Below, piece by piece: positions 34,784 to 45,824 of a DNA stretch of 64,000 nucleotides (position 1 is its first letter; every line of letters starts with the position of its first letter). Source of the stretch: Tragulus kanchil (Eukaryota > Chordata > Mammalia > Artiodactyla > Tragulidae); NCBI GenBank assembly GCA_022376925.1, contig JAIOJX010000030.1, forward strand, positions 175,703,298 to 175,767,297, read 5' to 3'. Position numbers and translations under genes: made by a program. The notes below the pieces were generated by a model. The model was not told the origin of the DNA. It did no database searches and was given only the letters and a program-made list of their open reading frames with translations.

Positions 34784-34977
34784 GAATCAATGTGCTAAAG
34801 TTACCAAAGTTGACAAAATGGACTGATTAAAAACAGCAGGCAGTGGCGAGGGCAGCAGTGAAGACTATTCTGTATCATATCATAAAACCACCTTCTGTGT
34901 TTGCTGTTATTTGAAACTTCACTTGGTGACCACAGTCCTCTTTCTGAAACTGACTTGTCTGCCTATAATCCTTGCAG

Positions 34978-35157
34978 TTCAGTTCAGTCACTCAGCTATG
35001 TTAGACTTTTGCAACTCCATGGACTGTAGTTCACTGGGCTCCTCAGTTCACTGAATTCTCCAGGCAAGAATACTGGAGTGGGTTGCCATTTCCTTCTCCA
35101 GGGGATCTTCTCAACCCAGGAACTGAACCCACATCTCCTGCATTGCAGGCAGATTTC
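34978..35157 (-). mobile_element. Bov-tA SINE, antisense, split by SINE insertions
   Basis: gttcagttcagtcactcagc to ctcctgcattgcaggcagat; the remainder (tgcaggcagattctttactg to gagggaagtcct) is at 35799-35840. gcaggcagatt is repeated at both edges as the insertion target. Confidence 0.85.
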
Positions 35158-35159
35158 TT

Positions 35160-35547
35160 TTTTATTTTTTAATTTTGGCCTCTTTTCATTGTTTTTTTTT
35201 TTGTAATTTTTTGGCCACTTTTATTGATCTTTTTTTTAAGACTTTTGGGGGGGGGCGGGTTGGGGAGGCGGGGGGTGGGCACGCCACTTTCTGTTGGTCT
35301 TTCATTATCTATTTTCATCCATCTTTGTTCTTTGACCCGTGTGGGCCTCCCATCGCAGTGGCCTCTAACTGTCACAGAGCACTGGCTCTGAGCACATGCG
35401 TTCCAGAGCTCTGGCTCGGTAGTTGGACACATTGGTCTAGCCTCTCCGCAGCACGTGGGATCTTCCCATGCCCATGCCAGGGATCGAACCGGCACCCCTT
35501 GCACTGCCAGGCGGTGTCCTTACCCACTGGACCACCAGGGAAGCCCT
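35160..35547 (-). mobile_element. Stacked CHR-type SINE, antisense, with leftover tails
   Basis: The full antisense SINE lies at about 35246-35547, ending tggaccaccagggaagccc, with a G-rich run at 35246-35278 that is its C-rich tail in reverse. Before it are two orphan tails: one at 35160-35202 (ggcctcttttcatt) and one at 35205-35245 (ggccacttttattgatct). Confidence 0.8.
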
Positions 35548-35798
35548 TTTCACTGATTTTTTATCCATTTATTTTCATCCATTTTTACTCTTTGGCCTGT
35601 GTGGGCCTCTCATAGCAGTAGCCTTTCCAGTTGCAGAGCACTGGCTCTGGGTGCAGGCACTCCAGAGCTCTGGCTCGTAATTGGATACACCAGTCCAGCC
35701 ACTCCATGGCACATGGGATCGTCCCGTGCCAGGGATCAAACCGGTGCCCCCTGCACTGAAAGGTGGACTCTTTACCCACTGGACCACCAGGAAAGTCC
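35548..35798 (-). mobile_element. CHR-type SINE, antisense
   Basis: ccatttattttcatccattt, ttggcctgtgtgggcctctc and ggaccaccaggaaagtccc; directly abuts the previous antisense SINE. Confidence 0.85.
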
Positions 35799-35840
35799 CT
35801 GCAGGCAGATTCTTTACTGACTGAGCTATGAGGGAAGTCC

Positions 35841-35841
35841 T

Positions 35842-35880
<39 letters not shown>

Positions 35881-35900
35881 TGTATATATACATGTATCTT
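35841..35900. repeat. (TA)n microsatellite
   Basis: About 16 TA units followed by tacacatatatgtatatata; lies between the Bov-tA end and an antisense L1. Confidence 0.85.
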
Positions 35901-36240
35901 TTCCAAGTTCTTCCCCTTTCTAGGTTATTATAAGATGTTTCCTGTGCTATACAGTAGATTCTTATTTATTTTATACATTAATGTGTGTCTGGTAATCCCA
36001 AACTCCTAATTTTTCCCTTTCCCTCCCCTTCCCTTTGGAAACCATAGATTTGTTTTCCATGTTAGTTTATTTGTTTGATAAATACATTAAACTGCACCAT
36101 GTTTTTAGACTCCACCAATAAGTGATATCATATGATATTTGTCTTCTCTGTCTGATTTACTTCCATAAAAAGCTAAGTAATGCCATATACAGCAACATGG
36201 ATGGATCTAGAGACTGTCATACTTCACTTAATTAAGTGAA
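35880..36240 (-). mobile_element. L1 3' region with inverted 5' piece (twin-priming structure)
   Basis: 35880-36165 is antisense L1 (tgtgctatacagtagattct, ccaataagtgatatcatatg, gtcttctctgtctgatttac). 36178-36220 is sense L1 from just upstream in the element (cagcaacatggatggatcta, gagactgtcatac). This head-to-head order fits twin priming. The end piece is repeated at 37288-37330 by duplication 11. Confidence 0.65.
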
Positions 36241-36242
36241 GT
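36221..36242. repeat. 22-bp perfect palindrome
   Basis: acttcacttaa followed by its exact reverse complement ttaagtgaagt. The artefact copy is at 37331-37352. Confidence 0.9.
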
Positions 36243-36654
36243 CATGTGATTCTAATGTGAATGACACCAACCTGAAGAATAAATTACTTCTGAAAGCAGC
36301 ATTTTTCAAACATGAATACAGAGATCAATCATCGGAGCATCTTGTTAACACGCAGGCACTGACTGAGTGGGTGTGAGGAGGGATCTGAGAAGCTGCTGGC
36401 CTGGGAACTAAAGAGACTAAAGTCGCTGCCAGCCACTTGGATCTCCCAGTCCTGCCAGTACATCCCTCAAAGAGCTTGGCCAGCATACATTCAGATGCCT
36501 CAGATGTCAGTGTGGTGGGAAGAACATCAGCTGGGGACGTGTGGTCCTTCACTTGGCCCATCCAACTCTCCAGTTTCATTTCTTTAAAATGCTCCTCCAC
36601 CGACACCCAGCTCCCACCATTCCAAAACACTTCCAGTTCTCACAAACATGAGCC

Positions 36655-36900
36655 ATATGCCACTATTCTGTATTTTTATCCAGTTGTTCTCTCTGCCTGA
36701 AATTGCATTCCTAGGTCACCACCTTGGTCAGCATCATGGCCATTTTCTGACTAGACCACTCTTCAGCTCTCATGCTTTCATCTTACCTCAAAGCCCAGTT
36801 CCCTAAAGAAGACCTCCCTGCTGCCCATCCTACACCCAGGCTATCATGCCATCGTCACTTCCTCCTTCAGGATCTTGAACAGTGCATTTCTTCTTTATGA
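36655..36900 (+). mobile_element. L2 LINE 3' fragment
   Basis: gttctctctgcctgaaattg, aaagaagacctccctgctgc and ttcctccttcaggatcttga resemble the L2 3' region in sense. The artefact copy is 37765-38010. Confidence 0.45.
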
Positions 36901-36940
36901 TCTATTGTTAATAGTGGTGTGTGTGTGTGAGTATGTGTGT

Positions 36941-37148
36941 GTGTTCAGTACTTCAGTCGTGTCTGACTCTTTGCAGCCCTATGGAATGCAGCCCACCGGG
37001 CTCCTCTGCCCATGGAATTCTTCAGGCAAGAATACTGGAGTGGGTTGCCATTTCCTTCTCCAGGGGATCTTCCTGGACCAGGGATTGGACCTGCATGCCT
37101 TGCACTGGCAGGCAACTATTTACCACTAACGCCACCTGGGAAGCTCAT
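36941..37148 (-). mobile_element. Bov-tA SINE, antisense
   Basis: tcagtcgtgtctgactcttt, gaatactggagtgggttgcc and cacctgggaagctcatggg. Preceded by (TG)n at 36915-36945. The artefact copy is 38051-38258. Confidence 0.85.
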
Positions 37149-38353
37149 GGGATAGGTCCATGGAGCATTAAAGACTCATCCATTCAGAGGGAAAAAATTA
37201 TTTCCTCTGCCCCTAGACATTAAACAAACAAACAAAGAAACAGGTCACTGGTTGCACTGGTATCCCTAGTGAGCCCTTTTTTCTTGTTAATGCCATATAC
37301 AGCAACATGGATGGATCTAGAGACTGTCATACTTCACTTAATTAAGTGAAGTCATGTGATTCTAATGTGAATGACACCAACCTGAAGAATAAATTACTTC
37401 TGAAAGCAGCATTTTTCAAACATGAATACAGAGATCAATCATCGGAGCATCTTGTTAACACGCAGGCACTGACTGAGTGGGTGTGAGGAGGGATCTGAGA
37501 AGCTGCTGGCCTGGGAACTAAAGAGACTAAAGTCGCTGCCAGCCACTTGGATCTCCCAGTCCTGCCAGTACATCCCTCAAAGAGCTTGGCCAGCATACAT
37601 TCAGATGCCTCAGATGTCAGTGTGGTGGGAAGAACATCAGCTGGGGACGTGTGGTCCTTCACTTGGCCCATCCAACTCTCCAGTTTCATTTCTTTAAAAT
37701 GCTCCTCCACCGACACCCAGCTCCCACCATTCCAAAACACTTCCAGTTCTCACAAACATGAGCCATATGCCACTATTCTGTATTTTTATCCAGTTGTTCT
37801 CTCTGCCTGAAATTGCATTCCTAGGTCACCACCTTGGTCAGCATCATGGCCATTTTCTGACTAGACCACTCTTCAGCTCTCATGCTTTCATCTTACCTCA
37901 AAGCCCAGTTCCCTAAAGAAGACCTCCCTGCTGCCCATCCTACACCCAGGCTATCATGCCATCGTCACTTCCTCCTTCAGGATCTTGAACAGTGCATTTC
38001 TTCTTTATGATCTATTGTTAATAGTGGTGTGTGTGTGTGAGTATGTGTGTGTGTTCAGTACTTCAGTCGTGTCTGACTCTTTGCAGCCCTATGGAATGCA
38101 GCCCACCGGGCTCCTCTGCCCATGGAATTCTTCAGGCAAGAATACTGGAGTGGGTTGCCATTTCCTTCTCCAGGGGATCTTCCTGGACCAGGGATTGGAC
38201 CTGCATGCCTTGCACTGGCAGGCAACTATTTACCACTAACGCCACCTGGGAAGCTCATGGGATAGGTCCATGGAGCATTAAAGACTCATCCATTCAGAGG
38301 GAAAAAATTATTTCCTCTGCCCCTAGACATTAAACAAACAAACAAAGAAACAG

Positions 38354-38625
38354 GACTTCACTGGTTGTCCTGTGGTTAAAAATCCACCTGCCAATGCAGG
38401 GGACACAGGGTCAGTCCTGAGTCCAGGAAGACTGCACATGCTGCAGGGAAACTAAGCATGTGCCACAACTACTGATCCTGTGTGCTCTAGAGCCCATGCT
38501 CTGCAACAGGAGCCACCGCAATGAAAAGCCCAGGCACCACAACTAGAGCAGCCTCCACAAACAGAGAAAGCCCATGCACGACAAAGACTCAGTGTGATAA
38601 ATAAACAAATAAAATTTTAAAAACC
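38354..38625 (+). mobile_element. CHR-2 SINE, classical form
   Basis: gacttcactggttgtcctgt, aactaagcatgtgccacaac, agagccaccgca-type text and gagaaagcccatgcacgaca, then A-rich tail. This is the ordinary CHR-2 body, unlike the distinctive copies elsewhere in the window. Confidence 0.75.
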
Positions 38626-38934
38626 CAGCAAGATATGGACAATTAAGTTGCAAACAGTACCAATTTAGACATTTAAATTATCTAAACACTTATAATGATC
38701 AAAGCTGCCAGTATTATTTCAAGCCAGGTTTCCACTTCTCCACTCCCTTCTGACGTACACCTCCATCCTTCCCACTGTATCCCTGTTGCGCTCACTTTAC
38801 TCTCAGGTCTCACCACAGTGGATGCAAGTGGACAGATGAGGGACAAGGAGAGCAGCAGAGTCCCTCCTTGGTTGGAAGAATCAACCTGGCTTCGTGTAGA
38901 GATGCATCCATGAGCACTTTCTCTCTAATTATTA

Positions 38935-39540
38935 CTTGTAAATAACTGCAAACTTCCATAAAAGCTGCAAGAATAATAATATGTAGACTACTTTTACCAA
39001 GTCACCTATTATTAACATTTTGCCCATTTGCTTTATCATTCATATTCTCTCTGTATGTACACATGTAATATATGTTTCATACGTATGGTATATATCTTGT
39101 ACATATGACATCATTTCCTGCACTACCTAGGAGTAAGCTGCATACATTATTGCCCTTTATATATCACTGTCCCTGTCCTAAAAATACGGATATTCTCTAG
39201 CACAACAATAATACAATTATCAACTACAGTAAATTTAAAATCAATCCTATTCTTTCATCTCATCTATGGTCCACATTTCCTTTTTGTCCTTTTGGTCAAT
39301 AATGTTGTCTCCAGCACTTCCTGATCCAGTCCAGGGTCCAGTTTAGGATCAGGGATTGCATTCAGTTGTGATGTGGTTACAGCTGTTCTTCATTTTCTAT
39401 GATTATGACATTTTTATAGAACACAACCCTCCACTTTTTCAAAAAGAAAATAGACTACCCATCAATAGGGCTCTATCTGATGATTCCTTGAGATTCAACT
39501 CTACTGGAATACTGCTGTAAGGAATGCTGTGTGCATCTGA
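38935..39540 (-). mobile_element. Old L1 3' UTR, antisense
   Basis: ctattattaacattttgccc, atttgctttatcattcatat, tgatccagtccagggtccag and tgcattcagttgtgatgtgg match a widespread L1M 3' UTR in reverse. Confidence 0.55.
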
Positions 39541-39837
39541 GGGCATCACCTCTGGTGATAACGGCATCCATCCACTCTGGTCAGCACTTTAAAATAGGAA
39601 TCGTGGAGATTAATCTGCCATTGCTTGACACCCCTCCTCTGTATTCCATCTTCAGGGGAAAAAGCATCCACTCTGGCACTCACAGTCCCTCCCCAGCTAC
39701 TGAACACCCTACCCATCAACCCTAGGTTCTCCTCCATGGAGCCTCCTTTCTACCTAAGACAACACCCACATCAGCTCCCCGCCCCCACACATATAGCCCT
39801 TATGTGCCCAATGGAAAAAAAATCACACATTTTTTGC

Positions 39838-42068
39838 CCAGGGAAATGGATGCCAAAGTAGCAGAAATGCTCTTTGACTTGACTGTCGATAGAGCTAGAC
39901 AAGCTGTTTCCTCCCCATATATTCCTAGCTGGAATCAGCCACCCCCAAGTCTCCCCTAAGCAAAGGAGACACAAACCCAGCTTCGCAAGCAATCCACTGG
40001 TAATTTTTTTCAGAAATGCTAAAGTATTTCTGACCCCTGAACAGGAATATATCAGCCTTTGAGTCCCAGAGCCTCAGCAGAGCCTTCTGACTTCATCTCT
40101 CTGCCTGACCTCTCTCCTACCTCTCACCTTCCACCTCTACTCTGAGGAGGCCTGAGAATGCCTGCAAACACAGGTCCAGGGGCTTATTCATCACCATGTT
40201 CCAAACAGCCCAGCAGACATGTAAGCCTCCCATAACCACTGCTGAATTAGAACGTATTTCCCACCTAGAACACATCTTCAGACACATTCAAAAACTGTTC
40301 TCTGAAAAGTAGATCTGGCCTTATTTCCATCTCCTTTACTTTTTTTTTATACTTAGTCAAAAGTTGATACTTTATTATTTTATTTAATATTTCTGTTTAC
40401 TTTTCATATGTTTTATTACTAGGAAGCTTGACATTTTTTATATCAGTATGTACTCATTTTTAAAATTGAGAAATCCTTCATAATCAATAAAATTCACGAT
40501 TTTAAAGTATATAGTTCAACAGCTTTTTAATTCAGCGTTGGTATAATCATCACCACTGTCTCATTTCAGAACACGCTCATTAAAACCCTCAAAAACCCAT
40601 ACCTATTAGCAGTCACTGTCCTACCTCTCCCCTTAAGACCTAGCAGTAACTTTTCTACTTTCTGTCTCTATGGATTTTCGACATTCCACATAAACGGAAT
40701 CATAAAATACATAACCTTTTGTAACTAGCTTCTTTCACTTAGCACAACAGTTTATCCCTGCTGTGGCATGAATCAGTACTTCGTTCCTTTTTATGGCTGA
40801 ATAATAACCCATTGTGTGGCTATACCACATTTTGTTTATCCATGCATCAGCTTATCGATATCTGAGCAGTTTTTGCTTTTTAGCTATTATGAACAATGCT
40901 GTTAGAAACATTCATGTACAAGTTTTTATGCACATGAGCTCCCGCCACACATTGCCTAGCCGGGAAAAATAAAGCCAGGGAAATGGATGCCAAAGTAGCA
41001 GAAATGCTCTTTGACTTGACTGTCGATAGAGCTAGACAAGCTGTTTCCTCCCCATATATTCCTAGCTGGAATCAGCCACCCCAAGTCTCCCTAAGCAAAG
41101 GAGACACAAACCCACCCAAGCAATCCACTGGTAATTTTTTTCAGAAATGCTAAAGTATTTCTGACCCCTGAACAGGAATATATCAGCCTTTGAGTCCCAG
41201 AGCCTCAGCAGAGCCTTCTGACTTCATCTCTCTGCCTGACCTCTCTCCTACCTCTCACCTTCCACCTCTACTCTGAGGAGGCCTGAGAATGCCTGCAAAC
41301 ACAGGTCCAGGGGCTTATTCATCACCATGTTCCAAACAGCCCAGCAGACATGTAAGCCTCCCATAACCACTGCTGAATTAGAACGTATTTCCCACCTAGA
41401 ACACATCTTCAGACACATTCAAAAACTGTTCTCTGAAAAGTAGATCTGGCCTTATTTCCATCTCCTTTACTTTTTTTTTATACTTAGTCAAAAGTTGATA
41501 CTTTATTATTTTATTTAATATTTCTGTTTACTTTTCATATGTTTTATTACTAGGAAGCTTGACATTTTTTATATCAGTATGTACTCATTTTTAAAATTGA
41601 GAAATCCTTCATAATCAATAAAATTCACGATTTTAAAGTATATAGTTCAACAGCTTTTTAATTCAGCGTTGGTATAATCATCACCACTGTCTCATTTCAG
41701 AACACGCTCATTAAAACCCTCAAAAACCCATACCTATTAGCAGTCACTGTCCTACCTCTCCCCTTAAGACCTAGCAGTAACTTTTCTACTTTCTGTCTCT
41801 ATGGATTTTCGACATTCCACATAAACGGAATCATAAAATACATAACCTTTTGTAACTAGCTTCTTTCACTTAGCACAACAGTTTATCCCTGCTGTGGCAT
41901 GAATCAGTACTTCGTTCCTTTTTATGGCTGAATAATAACCCATTGTGTGGCTATACCACATTTTGTTTATCCATGCATCAGCTTATCGATATCTGAGCAG
42001 TTTTTGCTTTTTAGCTATTATGAACAATGCTGTTAGAAACATTCATGTACAAGTTTTTATGCACATGA
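39838..42068. repeat. Tandem duplication 12 (about 1.10 kb plus filler)
   Basis: Copies are 39838-40937 and 40975-42068, offset 1137 falling to 1131, with 37 bases of filler at 40938-40974. The start of copy 2 has lost bases in C runs (cacccccaagtctcccc against caccccaagtctccc) and cagcttcgc near 41112. The copies end inside an antisense L1. Confidence 0.95.
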
Positions 42069-43972
42069 CGGTTTTTACTTCTCTTGGGCATGTACCTAGG
42101 AGAGGAACTGCTGAATAATATGATAACTATATTCAACCTCTGAGGAACTGCTGAACTATTTCACAAAATGGCTGTGTGTGCGATTTTACAATCTCAGCTG
42201 TACAAGGGTCCAAGTATCTCCACATCCTCACCAACACTTATTACTGTCCACCTTTTAGACTCTAATCATCCTAGTGGTTTTTCACTATAGCTTCCATTTG
42301 CATGGCTCTCACGACTGATGATATGAACATCTTTTAATATGCTAACTGGCCGTGTGTATATTTTCTTTAGAAAATATCTACTCAAATTTTTTACCCATTT
42401 TCAAACTGGATTTGTTGTTATGTAGTTCTAAGAGGTCTCTCTTTTTTTTTTTGGTGGAAAGGAAAGTTTATTTCAGATGCCAGCAACTGCTATATCTGTC
42501 CAAAGACAGACTCCACCTCACTGACAGTCAGTGGGGAAGAGCTTTTATAGGCTGAGGGAGGGGGCTACATGCAAAAACATTAGTTGTGGAATTTTAAGAA
42601 TTCTAGATACTAGTCCTTAATAGAAAGATGATTTGTAAGTATTCTCTCCCTTCTGTGAGATGTCACTTTCTTCATAATATCTGTTGAAGGTTTTAAGTTT
42701 AAGGACAAACTTAAATTTACCTATTTTTGGTTCACTGTTTTTGCTTTGGATGTCATATCTAGTAACTTCTGGATAATCTAAGTTCATGAAGATTTATATT
42801 TATCTTTTCTTCTAGGAGAGTTATGTGTTTTGTTTTTAACTTTCTTTTTTTAATAAGATCTTTGGATTCTTTTGAAAGACCTAGCAGTAACTTTTCTACT
42901 TTCTGTCTCTATGGATTTTCGACATTCCACATAAACGGAATCATAAAATACATAACCTTGTAACTAGCTTCTTTCACTTAGCACAACAGTTTATCCCTGC
43001 TGTGGCATGAATCAGTACTTCGTTCCTTTTTATGGCTGAATAATAACCCATTGTGTGGCTATACCACATTTTGTTTATCCATGCATCAGCTTATCGATAT
43101 CTGAGCAGTTTTTGCTTTTTAGCTATTATGAACAATGCTGTTAGAAACATTCATGTACAAGTTTTTATGCACATGACGGTTTTTACTTCTCTTGGGCATG
43201 TACCTAGGAGAGGAACTGCTGAATAATATGATAACTATATTCAACCTCTGAGGAACTGCTGAACTATTTCACAAAATGGCTGTGTGTGCGATTTTACAAT
43301 CTCAGCTGTACAAGGGTCCAAGTATCTCCACATCCTCACCAACACTTATTACTGTCCACCTTTTAGACTCTAATCATCCTAGGGGTTTTTTCACTATAGC
43401 TTCCATTTGCATGGCTCTCACGACTGATGATATGAACATCTTTTAATATGCTAACTGGCCGTGTGTATATTTTCTTTAGAAAATATCTACTCAAATTTTT
43501 TACCCATTTTCAAACTGGATTTGTTGTTATGTAGTTCTAAGAGGTCTCTCTTTTTTTTTTTGGTGGAAAGGAAAGTTTATTTCAGATGCCAGCAACTGCT
43601 ATATCTGTCCAAAGACAGACTCCACCTCACTGACAGTCAGTGGGGAAGAGCTTTTATAGGCTGAGGGAGGGGGCTACATGCAAAAACATTAGTTGTGGAA
43701 TTTTAAGAATTCTAGATACTAGTCCTTAATAGAAAGATGATTTGTAAGTATTCTCTCCCTTCTGTGAGATGTCACTTTCTTCATAATATCTGTTGAAGGT
43801 TTTAAGTTTAAGGACAAACTTAAATTTACCTATTTTTGGTTCACTGTTTTTGCTTTGGATGTCATATCTAGTAACTTCTGGATAATCTAAGTTCATGAAG
43901 ATTTATATTTATCTTTTCTTCTAGGAGATTTATGTAGTTTTAACTCTTATAATAAGATCTTTGATTCATTTT
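41766..43972. repeat. Tandem duplication 13 (about 1.10 kb)
   Basis: Copies are 41766-42873 and 42876-43972, offset 1109-1110. 41766-42068 overlaps copy 2 of duplication 12 and exists three times. The last 60 bases of copy 1 are corrupted (gttatgtgttttg against tttatgtagtttt). All of it lies within one antisense L1 and an LTR-like insert. Confidence 0.95.
42434..42590 (-). mobile_element. LTR-like fragment with poly(A), inserted in the L1
   Basis: Between two L1 words that should be nearly adjacent (gtagttctaagag and ttttaagaattctagatact) lies foreign sequence. On the minus strand it has a TATA-type box, cctataaaagctc (around 42542-42550), then AATAAA (42467-42472), then ctttcctttccacc and an 11-base A run (42442-42452). 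Spacing resembles the U3-R-polyA end of a retroviral LTR, or a retrocopied LTR transcript. Copies recur at 43543-43699 and, partial, 44697-44776. No coding sequence. Confidence 0.5.
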
Positions 43973-44076
43973 ACTTTAACTTTTGTGTATGGTGTGAGAT
44001 AGAGGGCCAGCTTCATTCCTGTGCATCTGGGAATACAGCTGCCCTATTATCACTTGCTGAAAAGATTATTTTCCAG

Positions 44077-44368
44077 GCTTCCCTGGTTGTCCAGTGGGTA
44101 GGGACACCACCTTGCAGTGCAAGGGGCGCCAGTTTGATCCCTGGTCTGAGAAGATCCCACGTGCTGTGGAGTGGCTGGACCCATGTGTCCAATTACTGAG
44201 CCGGAGCTCTGGAGCGCACGCGCCCAGAGCCGGTGCTCTGCGACAACAGAGGCCACTGCGATGGGAGGCCCACACGGGCCAAAGAACAAAGATGGATGAA
44301 AATAGATAAATCAAAGACCAATAAAAGTGGCCTGCCCGTCCCCCTCCCTCCCCACCCCCCCAAAAAAA
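44077..44368 (+). mobile_element. CHR-type SINE, C-rich-tail subgroup
   Basis: ggcttccctggttgtccagt, gtgtccaattactgagccgg and accaataaaagtggcctgcc, then a C-rich tail and A run. Flanks aagattatttt and aagatcattt. The artefact copy is 45153-45446. Confidence 0.87.
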
Positions 44369-44529
44369 GATCATTTCCCCCTGTTAATTGTCCTGGTAAC
44401 TATATTGAGAATCAACAGACTATGAATCATGGTTTCATTCCCCTTTACTTTAATCAAAGACTTTGAAATCTAAAATTAACATCACTTCTCAGAAAGTTAA
44501 ACCAACATACACACATATGCACAAATATA

Positions 44530-44690
44530 TGCTTCCCCAAGAATCTGCCTGCCAATGCCGGAGACACAAGAGATGTGGGTTCAGTCCCTGGGTTGGGAAG
44601 ATTCCCCAGTAAGAAACAGGAATCCACTCTAGCCTAGAAAACTCCATGAACAGAGGAGCTTGGCGGACTATAGTTCACTGGTTTCAAGAG
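44530..44690 (+). mobile_element. Bov-tA SINE (complete copy 45607-45785)
   Basis: cttccccaagaatctgcctg, cagtccctgggttgggaaga and ggagcttggcggactatagt. Duplication 14 cuts this first copy; the second reaches ccagacatgactgaacac at 45785. Confidence 0.8.
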
Positions 44691-45782
44691 CCAGACTCCA
44701 CCTCACTGACAGTCAGTGGGGAAGAGCTTTTATAGGCTGAGGGAGGGGGCTACATGCAAAAACATTAGTTGTGGAATTTTAAGAATTCTAGATACTAGTC
44801 CTTAATAGAAAGATGATTTGTAAGTATTCTCTCCCTTCTGTGAGATGTCACTTTCTTCATAATATCTGTTGAAGGTTTTAAGTTTAAGGACAAACTTAAA
44901 TTTACCTATTTTTGGTTCACTGTTTTTGCTTTGGATGTCATATCTAGTAACTTCTGGATAATCTAAGTTCATGAAGATTTATATTTATCTTTTCTTCTAG
45001 GAGATTTATGTAGTTTTAACTCTTATAATAAGATCTTTGATTCATTTTACTTTAACTTTTGTGTATGGTGTGAGATAGAGGGCCAGCTTCATTCCTGTGC
45101 ATCTGGGAATACAGCTGCCCTATTATCACTTGCTGAAAAGATTATTTTCCAGGCTTCCCTGGTTGTCCAGTGGGTAGGGACACCACCTTGCAGTGCAAGG
45201 GGCGCCAGTTTGATCCCTGGTCTGAGAAGATCCCACGTGCTGTGGAGTGGCTGGACCCATGTGTCCAATTACTGAGCCGGAGCTCTGGAGCGCACGCGCC
45301 CAGAGCCGGTGCTCTGCGACAACAGAGGCCACTGCGATGGGAGGCCCACACGGGCCAAAGAACAAAGATGGATGAAAATAGATAAATCAAAGACCAATAA
45401 AAGTGGCCTGCCCGTCCCCCTCCCTCCCCACCCCCCCAAAAAAAGATCATTTCCCCCTGTTAATTGTCCTGGTAACTATATTGAGAATCAACAGACTATG
45501 AATCATGGTTTCATTCCCCTTTACTTTAATCAAAGACTTTGAAATCTAAAATTAACATCACTTCTCAGAAAGTTAAACCAACATACACACATATGCACAA
45601 ATATATGCTTCCCCAAGAATCTGCCTGCCAATGCCGGAGACACAAGAGATGTGGGTTCAGTCCCTGGGTTGGGAAGATTCCCCAGTAAGAAACAGGAATC
45701 CACTCTAGCCTAGAAAACTCCATGAACAGAGGAGCTTGGCGGACTATAGTTCACTGGTTTCCGAAGAGCCAGACATGACTGA

Positions 45783-45820
45783 ACACACGCGCGCGCGCGC
45801 GCACACACACACACATGCAC
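45783..45820. repeat. (CA)(CG)(CA) microsatellite
   Basis: acacgcgcgcgcgcgcgcgc followed by acacacacacacatgcac: strictly alternating purine-pyrimidine directly after the Bov-tA end. Confidence 0.9.
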
Positions 45821-45824
45821 ATAC

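Larger units (their letters stand above)
36178..38364. repeat. Tandem duplication 11 (about 1.08 kb plus filler)
   Basis: Copies are 36178-37254 and 37288-38364, offset 1110, with 33 bases of filler at 37255-37287. Both contain the 22-bp palindrome, an L2 end and an antisense Bov-tA. Copy 1 breaks just inside the CHR-2 SINE that copy 2 enters intact at 38354. Confidence 0.95.
40470..44455 (-). mobile_element. L1 (ORF2 3' end and 3' UTR), antisense, inflated by duplications 12-14
   Basis: 3' UTR and terminal ORF2 in reverse: tcactgtctcatttcagaac, ttttatggctgaataataac, cattgtgtggctataccaca, aagtatctccacatcctcac, tcatgaagatttatatttat. It carries an LTR-like insert at 42434-42590 and a SINE at 44077-44368; L1 text resumes after the SINE (taattgtcctggtaactata). 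No intact reading frame. About 3.0 kb of these 4 kb are repeated blocks, so the true element is shorter. Confidence 0.8.
43616..45774. repeat. Tandem duplication 14 (about 1.08 kb)
   Basis: Copies are 43616-44691 and 44692-45774, offset 1076-1078, joined at shared cagac. 43616-43972 is also in duplication 13 and occurs three times. Copy 1 ends inside a Bov-tA; copy 2 continues through it to a (CG)(CA) microsatellite at 45783. Confidence 0.95.

Noticed and set aside
35175..35615. 146-codon plus-strand open frame
   Set aside because: Translation of antisense SINE sequence, including the G-rich reversed tail.
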